Translations under genes and position numbers: made by a program
From: Pezizomycotina sp. ARF18
Taxonomy: Eukaryota; Ascomycota
Direction: 5' to 3'
Length of the DNA: 42,318 bases
Assembly: GCA_002224055.1 (NCBI GenBank)
Contig: AZLU01000092.1
Location: forward strand, 67,052-109,369
The notes under the pieces: generated by a model
What the model was told of the DNA's origin: nothing
Seen by the model: the letters and a program-made list of their open reading frames with translations, nothing else
The model's database searches: none
In this document: piece by piece, positions 32,385-42,318 of the stretch
How the letters are laid out: each line of letters starts with the position of its first letter
Numbering within the stretch: the stretch's first letter is position 1

Positions 32385-34122
32385 ATGATGGTCGCTCCTC
32401 CGGGCTTGCCGCAGATTGTAGACAACAAAAGGACTCTCGCTGGTGACATCGGAAAGATCGACCACGTTCAAGTGGAGGACTTGCAGACGTTATGGAAAGG
32501 TATTTATGTTCTATAAGTCTGGATCCAAGTTAGCCTTATATACGAAAGTTTTATATTCATGCACAATATCTATATAAGCTTTTTCGTATACACGTCTTTG
32601 CATATCATTTTTTCACTCGTTCAAGGTTGCTCGATGTTAACGTGGAGGGTGTCTTAGTTTACACGACAAATAAAAATGTGATCCAGACCGGACGGCGGCT
32701 AGAAAACCTCTTCTGAGAATATGGGGATCTGAAAGGTTACGCAAAAACATTTCCGGGCGGACGGTAGCTGCGATTTTCATGTTTATTTCGGAGGGCGAGG
32801 GAGCTGTCAAGGATCCTGCACTAAGGATCAGGCCCTACAAGCAACGTTCGGCGCCGAAGAGAGCCAATCAATAATCGAATGCCCGCCAACGCCGCCTCCT
32901 AGCCCCGCTCGTGTTCCCGGAGGCTTATCGCCGACGGAATTTTTCGAGTTTCAACCATCGCAGACCGCTCTCAGTGCATCGATATTGCAAGCTTTACCTA
33001 ACACGCCTCCATCACCGCCAGGCCTTCCAAAGGTTCCTCCGCCTTCTCCAGCAAGTCCTGGCGTCCACCGTCCAATATTGACTAGGAACCATCAGTCGTA
33101 TCCGCAGACGGTTCTGCAGCAGAAACAGGATGCCGCTTTTGGAAATCAAGGATGAGAGGAAGTAGGGCACGAGGCCCGAAGAAACGTACGACATTCGCTG
33201 CAAATACAAAACCAGGTGGACCCGCCGAAAGTAAGGGCCTCATTGGTGAGAACCGCTCTCCGCTTTCCAAGGTCCAACGGCCGGTTCGTCTGATTCAGGG
33301 TCAGACTCTTCAGAGATCAGTTTGACATCCGAGGAAGGTTCGTCGTCAAAGTCCGACTCCAACTCGCAAGGGGATGAAGAAGAAAATGAAGAAGCCTCGC
33401 GTAAACATGTCGACATGACCCAGTCAGTTCCTCCGGCGAAAGCGCCCAAAGGTGGCTCGGCTGGTAACGGGAATACCCACGCTAGCACAAAGTCCGACTC
33501 TGCTGCGAGGCGACCTCGTAAAGGGGAAACTAGCAAAAATAACCAAGCTTGGTTGTCGACCCGGATTTCAGGTTGAGGTTCCAGGAGCGGCGAAGAAAGA
33601 GGAAGCAGGCTATAAATTGAAGACCGCAGCAACGACAGCAACCGTCTCCACAACCGCCCTTTCTGTTGCGGAGCACAAAACAGGCAAAGCAAAGGGAGGG
33701 GTCGGAATGTGTACGTTGTGGATGATATTGCACCTTTGAAATTTACGGATCCGGTGCCAGAACTTTTCACCAACGAGACAATTCGAACCGAAGGGGTCCC
33801 GGTGGTAACTGGCCCAATAGGCTCATGGAGAAGGAGAACGACAAAACTGCTACCTCGTGAGGACCAAGAGTCAATTGACGCTTCTTATTGAAGACGCACG
33901 TCGAGCGGATGAACCGCAGCCCCCAGCCTCGCAGCCATTGAACAATGTATCCCAGGCCGAAAGCTCCTCGAAGCAGATTCTGAGCTTGGGAATACGGATG
34001 ACGGGTTTGAAGATGTTGATGAAGAGGAGGAGCAAGAAGGAAGTTCTGTTGATGTCAGCAAGAAGAAGAATTTGCCCAAAATTAAAGCCAAGAGGCGACA
34101 CCGACCACGGGTAAAGCGATGA
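32385..34122 (+). CDS. GATA_N (DUF1752) AreA/Mks1-like regulator
   Basis: The start MMVAPPGLPQIVDNKRTL leads into the conserved fungal GATA_N box: EDLQTLWK | VYTTNK then TGRRLENLFWRIWGSERL. The box is split by intron 32500-32657 (phase 1, GTATTT...CTTAG). This domain occurs at the N-terminus of AreA-type factors and in Mks1/Reg1-like regulators of nitrogen and stress response. The rest is disordered: a Pro-rich part (ECPPTPPPSPARVPGG, LPNTPPSPPGLPKVPPPSP, about 32880-33060), a Ser/Asp/Glu-rich part (about 33290-33400), a short VVDDIAP..KFTDPVPEL patch, and a basic C-terminus SKKKNLPKIKAKRRHRPRVK that looks like a nuclear signal. No GATA zinc finger (CX2CX17-18CX2C) is visible, so it is more like the Mks1/DUF3295 type than AreA. 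Frame breaks near 32714, 33090, 33240 and 33880. Stop TGA at 34120-34122. Confidence 0.75.
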
Positions 34123-35474
34123 TGGGATATGTTCCTTCAAATTTCTACGGCAACAGTCTCTTATTCGCCTTTCAAGGTTTTTTTTTTTATTGAGGCATAA
34201 CCGCTTCTCTTTGCTCTTTTTTTTCGGCATACAGAGAGTCTTCATAGTATTTCTCTTTGCTTGGCTGGTATCTTCATCACTATTATGTATGCGCCGCAGT
34301 ATACTAGTTTCTTGTTAAGCAGTAGTACGATTATCGTGCTCCCTTTTTTTTCACTTTAAATATTTTTTCTTGCATCAGGGCATGGAAAATGCTCCTCAGG
34401 GCATTCCTGCTTGATACCCCATAGTCATTCGGCCTTAAAACTTTGCTACTTATTTCCTATTCTGATTTTATATATTGAATAACCTAAACAGCCCCTCCAT
34501 CCCAATTTTTCCTTCGCCTTCACTCACTCATATCTAAGCACATTTTTTAAATTTTTTTCACTGCCCTTCTATCTTCCGCCATCCTTTCTTTCACTCTTTC
34601 ATATCAGGATTGATGTTTTCTTCCTCTTATTCTTCATTTCTCAAGTTTCAAGGCTCAAAGTTGTTTGTGTGGTTGTTGCATATAGCATTGATAACGGAGT
34701 TGTGTTGATTGAATTCTTAGCCTTCAAATATTAGCCCCTTCCCTTCCACTATAATTCCGGGATGGAGCTTCATCCATGTTGCGCTGGTCCTAAAAAAAAG
34801 TGCTCCAGCTGTAATTTTCTACCTTAATATTTAACAAACCTCCTCTTTCCCCTGATATTTCCCCCTCCCCCAAACCTCTCAACTTGTCACCTTTTTGTTC
34901 CAGAATCAAGCAATCATTTCACGTCTTTGTGTGCGTATATACATTTTTAGCACATTGGTAGATAAGCTTGTTATTCTCAGTTTTTCTTTTTGAAGAAAAA
35001 AAGAAAAAAAAAAGTGTATTATTAGGAACTTTTCCAAAAAAAAAGATAATCCAGAAAGTTCCCACGAGCTGCTGATTAGCATTAATCAATTTTCTTTTGG
35101 CTTTCGGCTTTCCCTTTGGTTATCGAAAGTCGCGTCGATAATGTTTCGTGTTTTCTAAACGTTTTTCTTTCTAACACATGCAATATAATACCGCACCGCA
35201 CGCATAACATACCTGCACACACGCGCACAGGCACTGCAAAACCGTTAATCTTTATGCAAGGGTTTTTCTTTGCGTGGACAATGGTGATCAATCGGGATTC
35301 GCGAAAAAAAAATGTCAAGTGTGGGTGTCAAATCACCTACGGTGAAAAGAAAGGTGGAGAGATCTTCGAAAAAAGATCAGCTCTTTTGACTACCCATGTG
35401 ATAAAAAGAGCTCCCCTGGTAGATTCTAGACTCGAACTCACTTTCTAGGGGTGTATCTATTCCTACTCAAGCGT
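34123..35474. other. Spacer downstream of the GATA_N gene
   Basis: T- and CT-rich, no recognisable gene. The ORF pair near 35082-35448 on opposite strands is mutually exclusive and neither looks like a known protein. A CTAGA...TCTAG inverted pair surrounds a GAGTTCGAG word near 35425-35447, but it does not fold as a tRNA. Confidence 0.5.
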
Positions 35475-36463
35475 TTATTGAAGAATCCTCGAGGTCGAGT
35501 GCATGGAGTGATGGATCTTCATGGGCCTCTGAGAGCAACCTTCTATGATAAGTTTTTGAAATAAAGGATCGAGAACTGTCCAGAACTCAACCGGCCGGCG
35601 CGTGACAATGAATCCACCCTCTATCGACAATATCGCCCCCAAATCAACAAGGATATAGGAATTTGCTTCTCGTTCCTGATCAACATTTTTGAAGATCAAT
35701 TCTTAGCCTTGAGAGGCATTAAAGTAAAAAACAGGGAAGTAAAAGAAAGAAAAAAGATGGGTGGTAATATAACACAAAAGGTCGTGTATAAGTTATAACG
35801 AATGAATGGGAATGTAAGATCGCCATGCTGGAATGAAATAAGCATACTTAAGTATATACTAGCAAAGAGGCCGCTACAGCCAATTCGAACTACTACTGAA
35901 GCAGATAGAGTGATTCTACTCCCTTACTCAAGGGGGAAAGAGGGTTTTTTTTTAAAAAAAAAAAATTGGTATATCAAAAAGAGATAGATTTATTTTCTTT
36001 GCAGATGCAGATAGTGCTTGCAACAGAGCGAAAATGGTTCCGGGTAGTATAGGTGGGAGATATGCGCTTCCTAATACTTACCGATCTGATACATCCCGAG
36101 CCCTTGATGTTCCTGAAATCCAACCGGTGCTATGACACTTTGTTGTTGTCTCGTACCCAACTCTAATATCTTATTTGGCCCTGCGTTTGTTATAAAAAAA
36201 AAAAAGTCTCGTACCCGGACTCTAATATCTTTAAAGTGAAGATTCCTTTTCGTACAATAAGTCCTTATCAAATCATCATTGTCCACTATTTCAAAGGAAC
36301 GAAACATCAGACATCGTGAAAAACGACAATCGACAAATGATCTCTCCCAAGTCCAAGATATAGTCACCTGATACATCCTTCTTATATATCGTTCGCGCGA
36401 CTGACGTGTGCCATGTGGCAAACATGGTTGAACATCGATTTCATCTAGGCTTATAAAACTCAA
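35475..36463 (-). CDS. Candidate unidentified multi-exon gene (or repeat-derived ORF)
   Basis: The minus ORF 36463-36071 (130 aa, starting MSFISLDEIDVQPCLPHGTR) is open throughout. It reaches a consensus donor, ATCG|GTAAGTATT, at about 36081. A second minus ORF (35699-35475, with NSYILVDLGAILSIEGGFIV) lies after an AAGGCTAAG acceptor-like site near 35705, giving a plausible two-exon gene. Against this, about 90 bp of the first exon (36143-36230) is a repeated dispersed element, so part may be transposon-derived. No family recognised. A 28-nt T-run on the minus strand at about 36470-36498 abuts its 5' side. Confidence 0.28.
36143..36230 (-). repeat. Dispersed repeat, copies 3 and 4 in tandem
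   Basis: Two copies of a block containing GTCTCGTACCC..ACTCTAATATCT (plus strand) lie at about 36143-36171 and 36206-36230, separated by 34 nt with an A-run. On the minus strand the first copy reads CAGGGCCAAATAAGATATTA, then GAGTTGGGTACGAGACAACAA, matching both the CAGGGCCAAA...CACGAGACAA block at 9222-9255 and the core at 29122. Confidence 0.6.
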
Positions 36464-36467
36464 ACCT

Positions 36468-36499
<32 letters not shown>

Positions 36500-39400
36500 G
36501 TATCCGCAGGTATCTTCAACCAAATGCCAAACTATCGTGAACCCTGCCTCGAAAGACAGAATCCAGGCTGAAAATTACAGTTCAAGTTCAGACGCAATAT
36601 GATGAAGAAAAAAAAATTTTTTTTCTTCTCGGAACAGTTTTACAACTTACCCGTTTGCAGGCATCACCTCGCAGAAAAGGCAAACGTCATATTAAGCAGA
36701 GTTCTTGCAGCTGGCAACTCCTCTTTCTCCCCCCTGCCCAATCCAATCCAAAGATACTTATGACAGCAAGGTATGGAAACAAAATGGATGCGGAGAAAGG
36801 CTCTTCATCCTCCTCCTACTCCTGCCACTCGGAACAGGGAAAAACAAGGAGTACGCTGTTTACGTTTTAAACTTTTGCTGTTCCTTTCTGATAAACAATT
36901 ATGAATTCAACGGGCATGAAATGCGAAGTCCTACTTGCGCCTTAGCTAGCTTTTCAATGGTAACGAAAGTAGCTTTAGCTTTCACTGCTACTACTCTGCG
37001 CTGCTACCGGAGGGAATATTAGACTAACTGTACTTTTTATTTCCCACTAGCTAAACTTATTTTTTTTTTTTTTTAGGTCGGCGAATCTCTTCCGGTATAG
37101 TAGTATTGCTTACTTACTATCTGGGCTCTCTCTCTAGCCCCGTTGTGAGAAATACTTATAAAAAATGTGGGGAAAAAAAAAGGCTGTGACAAGCAGAAAC
37201 CGAACCAACCATATCTTCCGCCCTCCTGCTGATCTTCCGACTTCATCCCTTATCCCCTCCTGTCCTTTGAATTGTTTCGACTGGCTGGCTTTGTACAACG
37301 TGCGTGGGTACTGCTCGGAGAATTGATCTTCACAGATGAAAAAAATTTTTTAACGAGTTTAAGTCGAAATAGGAAATCGTATATCAAATTTACCCTGCGC
37401 GAACAACTGGCCTGCATCTTAATAATTTTCTTACAATTATTCAAACCAGAATGCGAAAAAAAAAAAAAAAACAGAGCTACGACTTTTAAAATGTACGTTC
37501 CAATATCAAACACTAACACCATTTACTCTAGTAATACACGATTTTTGCTGCGCAGTAAGAGAGGGATTATTCACTCCAAGTTATACAGCTATTATTATTA
37601 TTAAAGCTATCTTCAGGCTCTTCCCTTGGTTACTTGGTAGCTCTGGGAAAAATGGACGGCTTTTCTTTTTTGTATCGTTTTCTAAATAAAGAAATCTGCT
37701 CGCTAAGTTGCCCAGATCAAGTTTAGCAGCGTGCAAGCCATCAGAAGCAAATCCCAGTTTTTTTTTTTTTCCGATAAAAAATATGGATGAGGGCATGCTT
37801 GCTTGCTGCCATCAAAAAAAAGAAAAAAAAAAAAAAAGCCTTCTCATTTTACTTTCCTGCACGGCGTCGTCATAATCCAGGTATCGTGGACCAGGAAAGC
37901 CAATCAGAACAAAGCGCCTCAATAAACACTGTTTTCTTTTTACGAGTGTGTCAACGAGGAATGAATAGTATTGAAAAAGGGCTGAAAAGATTTTTAATAC
38001 GAAAAAAGGGAGGGAAGTAAGTGGACTCGTTTGCTACTGCTAGCACAGTAAGTAAGAAGATATTTTACGATAGTGATTAGAACTAGAGAGAGAGAGAGAG
38101 ACATTTGTGATATACGGAAGTAATACTAATATATATAATTATACTGAAAATAGGTCCAAGGAGGTAACAAAACAATATATATACATCAAAGGAAATTGGA
38201 AATAGGTTATCTGATTCTGAATATATATATACCCACGATAAGATTGTTACGAATCTCGTCCAAAACTCTCAACTTTATCAAAATCGTTTAATTGAGGATT
38301 TTTGCAATCCAGTCCTTTTTATACTACGGCGCAAGATTTTTACGATCCCTTGGACGGAGTTTCGCGCGGCAGTGCGGGAAGGGCAAAAAATAATTTTACC
38401 CTACAAAAAATTTTTTTTTATCTCAAAACGGACGCCAACTGCGTCGAACAGCGATAGACGATAATAGGTAAGTCCTCTCGTACCGGAAGCAAATTAACCT
38501 GGGAACTTATTTTTAAGGCTTCCACTATTCCCTTTCGATATTTTATATCATTATTTTCCTACCCGTTCATTTCACGCTAACAAATCACCTTCAATGATCT
38601 TGCTCATGTAAAATGCAAGAGTATGTCATATCTCCCCCCGGATATCTCTTTAAACTGCTCCGAATTATTTTCACCCTATATCTAGCGAGCGATACGACGA
38701 CGTCTTTGGAGGACGAATAAGAAGGTGGGGGTCTAGTCAAGAGAAATGCAGAGAAGGATACCCTTGAGGGTGTGGTTGGTACTTCTCATGTACCTTCTTT
38801 TCAAGTCAGACGATTTTGAGGATATAATATCTGCTAATAAAAAAAAATGTCACTGTCCTTTCCGAAAGAAAAGCCTATCGTGAGAATTACCTGCTATACT
38901 ACTATCGCTAGTTTACCACTGTCGAGTTTTATCTATTTGCTTTCTAACTTTCTAGAGGAAGAAGTGAAAAAAAAGGGGGACTTCCTTGCTCAAATGAAAT
39001 CAGCGGGACAGCGCCTCCTTCTTTCCTACCGGGAATATTGCTCGCTTAGCAAGCCTCAAAATCCTCGTTCCGTCTCCCTCCAAGCTATAAAATGATGAAA
39101 CTGGAAAGGGAGAGTAAGAGGCTGTTTAAAAAGCCTATTTTTGTGAAGTTCTCTAATGGGCCACGACTATAGAATTTGCACGTACATGCAGCTTGAAGAG
39201 TAATCACTAATATTTTTTTTCTAAGGTGGGGAAGTCTCCATCTCGTGGAGACCCTATATAGTACACATTGTTTTATTGTTTATTTTATTATTTACTTATA
39301 CTCGCTAACTTCTTTGCTCGTTTTCATTCTATCTCTTTGCGTGCGCGGTATATGCAGACAGGAAAAGCTCGAACTTGATAACAACGGTATGTAAGGCATA

Positions 39401-40342
39401 TCACAGGTAGTGCAGGTCACCGAGATCGACAAAACACACAACGTTCAAACCAACGAAAATACCTACTAACGGTGCGTTTTACTATACAAATAGGAAAAAA
39501 TATAAGCACCTCACGCGAAAGGCTACCATGATTGACCAACTTCTGGTGATTCTTTACGTAGCCGTAGTTTGTTCCACTCCAACTGCTCGCGTAAAAAAAC
39601 TTTAATTGAAGGCAGCTTGTCATCTTGTTTCGCCTGCCTTAGGAAACTTATTAATATTTGATACTACGGAGTACCTATTATAGTGCTTTTCTTTTATTGC
39701 AGTATGTCGGCAGATGGCCGCCTTCATGATAAAAATAAAAAGGAAGAAGAAAAAATTTTAATAAACAAATGCTCAAGACGAGAAAGGGAAAACGTAAAAC
39801 CCGGGTTCGCAATAAACAGAAGAGCCACGGATTCTCCCCGTATCCGCTGTTTTATTTTGGAGAAAGTAAAAAAAGAAAGGAAAGGGAAGGGAAGGGAAAA
39901 AAAAAAAAGATTCTCCTGCACTTTTACGGCGCGTCTCGCGAGAAGAAACCAAAATTCAGAGTAATCAATCACAGGGTTGTGAATTCGCTGAAGCAGCCAT
40001 GGTTTGAACGCCTCGAACGCCCCTTTGAGTTGTTCAAAAACCGGAGACGAGAAAAAATGGCTGCACTCGACTTGCTTTTCGGCCAGGTCTGGACTTGCAT
40101 CGCTTTAGCGAGAAGAGGCAAAAAGTGCGAACCCTTTTAGGGAGAGGTGAAAGAGCGAAATCCCTCGAGTTCCCACCTCGAAACCCTTTCGAACTTCCGT
40201 CTTCATTACTGCACTGGTTCGTATTTCTATTTTATTTATTTATTTCATTTTTAAGACTTTTGTAAGACGTATGTTCGCCTGGTTAACTTAAATCCGTCGG
40301 AAAATATTTGCCATTCCTATGCAAGGATACAGGTATACTTAC
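36464..40342. other. Gene-poor AT-rich region
   Basis: I cannot support a gene in this 3.9 kb. Open frames at 36655-37022, 38847-39095 and 39683-40140 are short, low-complexity or Lys/Arg-rich. It contains a 28-nt A-run (about 36471-36498), a GAAG-A9-T8-CTTC palindrome (36604-36628), a (GA)n tract (about 38085-38101), (TA)-rich words near 38130-38235, and (GGGAA)n at about 39878-39898. The part at 39960-40200 is less AT-rich and could hold an exon. Confidence 0.45.
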
Positions 40343-40717
40343 AGCTTGCGACCCAGCTATTTCTTGCAGCAAGCCACCTCTAGTAGCAATTTGATTTGAG
40401 GCATTACTGCGACTGTCTAACACTCTTCCCTCCTCCTTTTCTCGCTGTGAGTCCGTCTTTCCGATCGGACATCTCCTTTTTGTTGAGGAATGTTTAGTCG
40501 GTCTGAGAAATTGACAATATACCGAACTACATTTCAAGAGTGGATATAAGCGTTGTAGGAATACTAATCTACCCAACATCAGGAGCTCTGTCATGCACGG
40601 AGTTTCTTTCTCCCGTGACTCCGATTCATAACATCGGGCAAGGAAATTCATCCGCCGAGGTGCGATTGACCTGCTTTCGCAGAGACCGACGGTTAGATCG
40701 CAAGCGCGAGCAAACAA
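40343..40717 (-). CDS. Candidate exon of unidentified gene
   Basis: The minus strand is open from 40717 for more than 120 codons, starting MFARACDLTVGLCESR, with a mixed, Cys-, Arg- and Ser-containing composition and no homopolymer bias. It runs into a consensus donor GCT|GTAAGTATACC at 40342, right after RGGLLQEIAGSQA, so I end the exon there. The continuing exon to the left was not found. The plus strand over the same bases is also open (40540-40824), which weakens the call. No family recognised. Confidence 0.27.
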
Positions 40718-41483
40718 TCACAGTATTAAGCGCGATACTAAGAAGCCTTAGCGAGGTTCAAGAGCGAAGCTACTTCGGAATTCCTTTTTTTTGGTTTTCG
40801 GGGTCGAAGGCCGGCGCGGCGTAGGCTATTGATTACTATCGGGAGCTGATGTTCGTGCAGTCCTAGTGCGTTTACCGGCTTGTTTTTCTACAGCTAAGTT
40901 ACCAAAGTATATTTTGCGACCTGAGGTGCAACAACCCTCAACTTGAAGCCAAAGTGAGGCTCTAAAAAAAAAAAAAAAAACCAAACAAACAACAACAAAC
41001 AAACAAAAAACGCTAGGATAAAATCTTGATAACTCGCACGAACCATCTTCCCATACTATCTCAACCGGGAGAGCTCACCATGCCAGTCTTTTTTTCAATA
41101 TCTTTTATTTTTAGTCTCTTTTTATGTACCTATACCCACAAGAGACAATATTGGACGTGGGGACGGAGAGCCGATGCGACAGAACACTTGTAATTTACAA
41201 GAAAGGTTCAAGGATAGCCGCAAGCTACATCTCCCTTCTCATCTGGGGTTCAAATTCTCCGCTAATTCTCTAAGGGAATGTCCCAACTTTTCCAGCTATC
41301 GTTACTGCTACAAAGAGGTCCTCGCTTACTTCATAGTGACTTAACTTCATAACTTCTTTTTTTCCAAGAAGCAAATTAAAGCGACCTTTATCGCCTACTA
41401 TGTTGTGCAAGATTGCTCAGTTACTTACATTCCTTAGTAACGACAACCAACCAGTGTACGAGCCTAGCTTTTGACAGCACCTC
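40718..41483. other. Spacer with A/CAAA tract
   Basis: No gene seen. An 18-nt A-run is followed by a (CAAA)n/(CAA)n tract at about 40963-41010. The part before 40870 is more GC-rich and could be exon sequence on either strand. Confidence 0.5.
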
Positions 41484-42177
41484 GTGTTTCGTTTCACTTG
41501 GCATCGAAATACCCTCAGTTCGCCTGATTGGGCACTGATCATCGGACAGCTTCCCCCAGATTTTTTTCCCCTTCAAGGTTTCAACCAAGTTAATCAAAAA
41601 GTAGTGTTATTTTATTTTATCGTTAACATCACTATCCCTCGTAACTCTGTTATGATCACGATTTCTAGGGAGCCAGTTCGATTCTTAATTCCGCAGTATT
41701 ATACTTCAATTCTCATTGATTCAATCAGCTTACGGCCTTCTCCTCGGAGAATTTTTTGCAGCCAAGACATACATACATGAGTAAGTCTTCTTGCCCCTGT
41801 TTTTCTTCTCCTTTCCCTTTCTTCTCCTATCCATTCTTCCCTTCTTCCTTTTTCCTTACTTTCTTTATCGCCTTAACTTCCTTTCTCCTCCCTATACAGG
41901 GCTACTCGCTAACGCCGACATTGACCATCGCCTTCTGCGTGCTCAGCAGCAAGGACACAAAACTGCAGAAGATTTCCCGTACGATAGAAGAAAAAACAAC
42001 CTTCGCTTTGAGCGGTTAAGACATAGTCCGAAAAGAAAAAAAAAATGCAAATACCAATTTAAGCCATTGTTTCATCATGTAACGCAGGCGGACACTTTAA
42101 ACAGGCTTGCGCGAGCGGGAAAGCCATGTTTTTTTCCCTCGCCCTGCGGGCCTTGCGGGAACGGAAATGACACTTAA
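41484..42177 (+). CDS. Candidate unidentified spliced gene at the right edge
   Basis: A well-formed intron is visible at 41781-41899: donor GA|GTAAGTCTTC, pyrimidine-rich body, branch-like CTTAAC, acceptor CCCTATACAG. The exon after it is open and protein-like (ANADIDHRLLRAQQQGHKTA, then EDFPYDRRKNNLRFERLRH) and passes into a Lys-rich stretch and a Cys/Pro/Gly-rich tail, stopping at 42177. The exon before the intron (41484-41780) is open from its first ATG-frame codon but reads as hydrophobic, Ile/Phe-rich sequence. A second acceptor-like site (GTAACGCAG) at 42087 suggests more splicing. No family recognised. Confidence 0.3.
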
Positions 42178-42318
42178 GGAGCTTATTCCCTAATCCTTCA
42201 CAGGTTGAGTCAAAGTAGACGTTTCCTTTCTTTAAAGCCCCCAATGAGAAATTAACAAAACAGCGCATACAGTTAAGAGGCTAAGCAATCCTCCGCCAAA
42301 AAGTAAAAAGGGCTCTGG

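Noticed and set aside
33240-33773. 177-aa minus-strand ORF
   Set aside because: Antisense to the Ser/Glu-rich and Pro-rich disordered part of the GATA_N protein; the plus strand joins a conserved N-terminal domain and a basic C-terminus.
35395-35450. tRNA-like GAGTTCGAGTC word on the minus strand
   Set aside because: It resembles a B box, but no T stem, A box or acceptor stem can be formed around it.
42078-42110. CCHC-like word CNAGGHFKQAC (possible zinc knuckle)
   Set aside because: C-x4-H-x4-C spacing fits, but the first Cys of CX2C is absent, the segment spans a likely splice acceptor, and there is no gag or RNA-binding context. Probably chance.
1-42318. CRISPR array, prophage, integron or operon structure
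   Set aside because: No spaced direct repeats, phage genes or ribosome-binding-site-led gene strings are present; the introns show that this is eukaryotic DNA.

Overview
This window reads as nuclear DNA of a filamentous ascomycete (Pezizomycotina-like). The support is short introns (about 50-190 nt) with GTAAGT/GTGAGT-type donors and pyrimidine-CAG acceptors, fungal-type proteins (a GATA_N/AreA-like regulator, a fungal MARVEL protein, BOR1, PPN2, EMC1), and long AT-rich spacers full of A/T homopolymers and microsatellites. There is no bacterial operon structure, rRNA gene, CRISPR array or intact transposon. I cannot name the species.

Layout, left to right. 0-1.1 kb: an unrecognised coding-like stretch. 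2.0-4.3 kb: two unrecognised minus-strand ORFs or genes among AT-rich repeats, a tRNA-Leu-like element and tandem repeats. 4.8-7.4 kb (+): a BOR1-type borate/bicarbonate transporter. 9.3-10.3 kb (+): a membrane-anchored Fic-domain protein (predicted AMPylase), preceded by a hairpin element with an A-rich tail. 13.3-14.7 kb (+): a PPN2-like vacuolar polyphosphatase/metallophosphatase. 15.4-17.0 kb (+): a CocE/NonD hydrolase, converging on 17.2-19.6 kb (-), the biotin-bearing alpha subunit of methylcrotonoyl-CoA carboxylase. 21.8-23.8 kb (+): a 4-coumarate-CoA ligase-like acyl-CoA synthetase. 24.7-25.3 kb (+): a MARVEL-domain membrane protein, converging on 25.7-28.7 kb (-), EMC1. 32.4-34.1 kb (+): a GATA_N (DUF1752) regulator with a long pyrimidine-rich leader. 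34.1-42.3 kb: gene-poor, with three candidate but unidentified exons or genes and copies of a dispersed repeat.

The genes do not form one pathway. They look like ordinary housekeeping and metabolic loci: leucine catabolism (MCC), acyl-CoA activation, membrane protein biogenesis (EMC1), anion transport and polyphosphate turnover. They are separated by repeat-rich spacers.

A major caution: every recognisable gene is broken by single-base frame changes roughly every 100-250 nt. Family similarity continues across each break in another frame, and most catalytic motifs survive. This pattern fits uncorrected indel errors in a long-read assembly better than decay of every gene at once, so I give gene spans as CDS and note the breaks. 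CDS coordinates cover the whole gene from start to stop, introns included.
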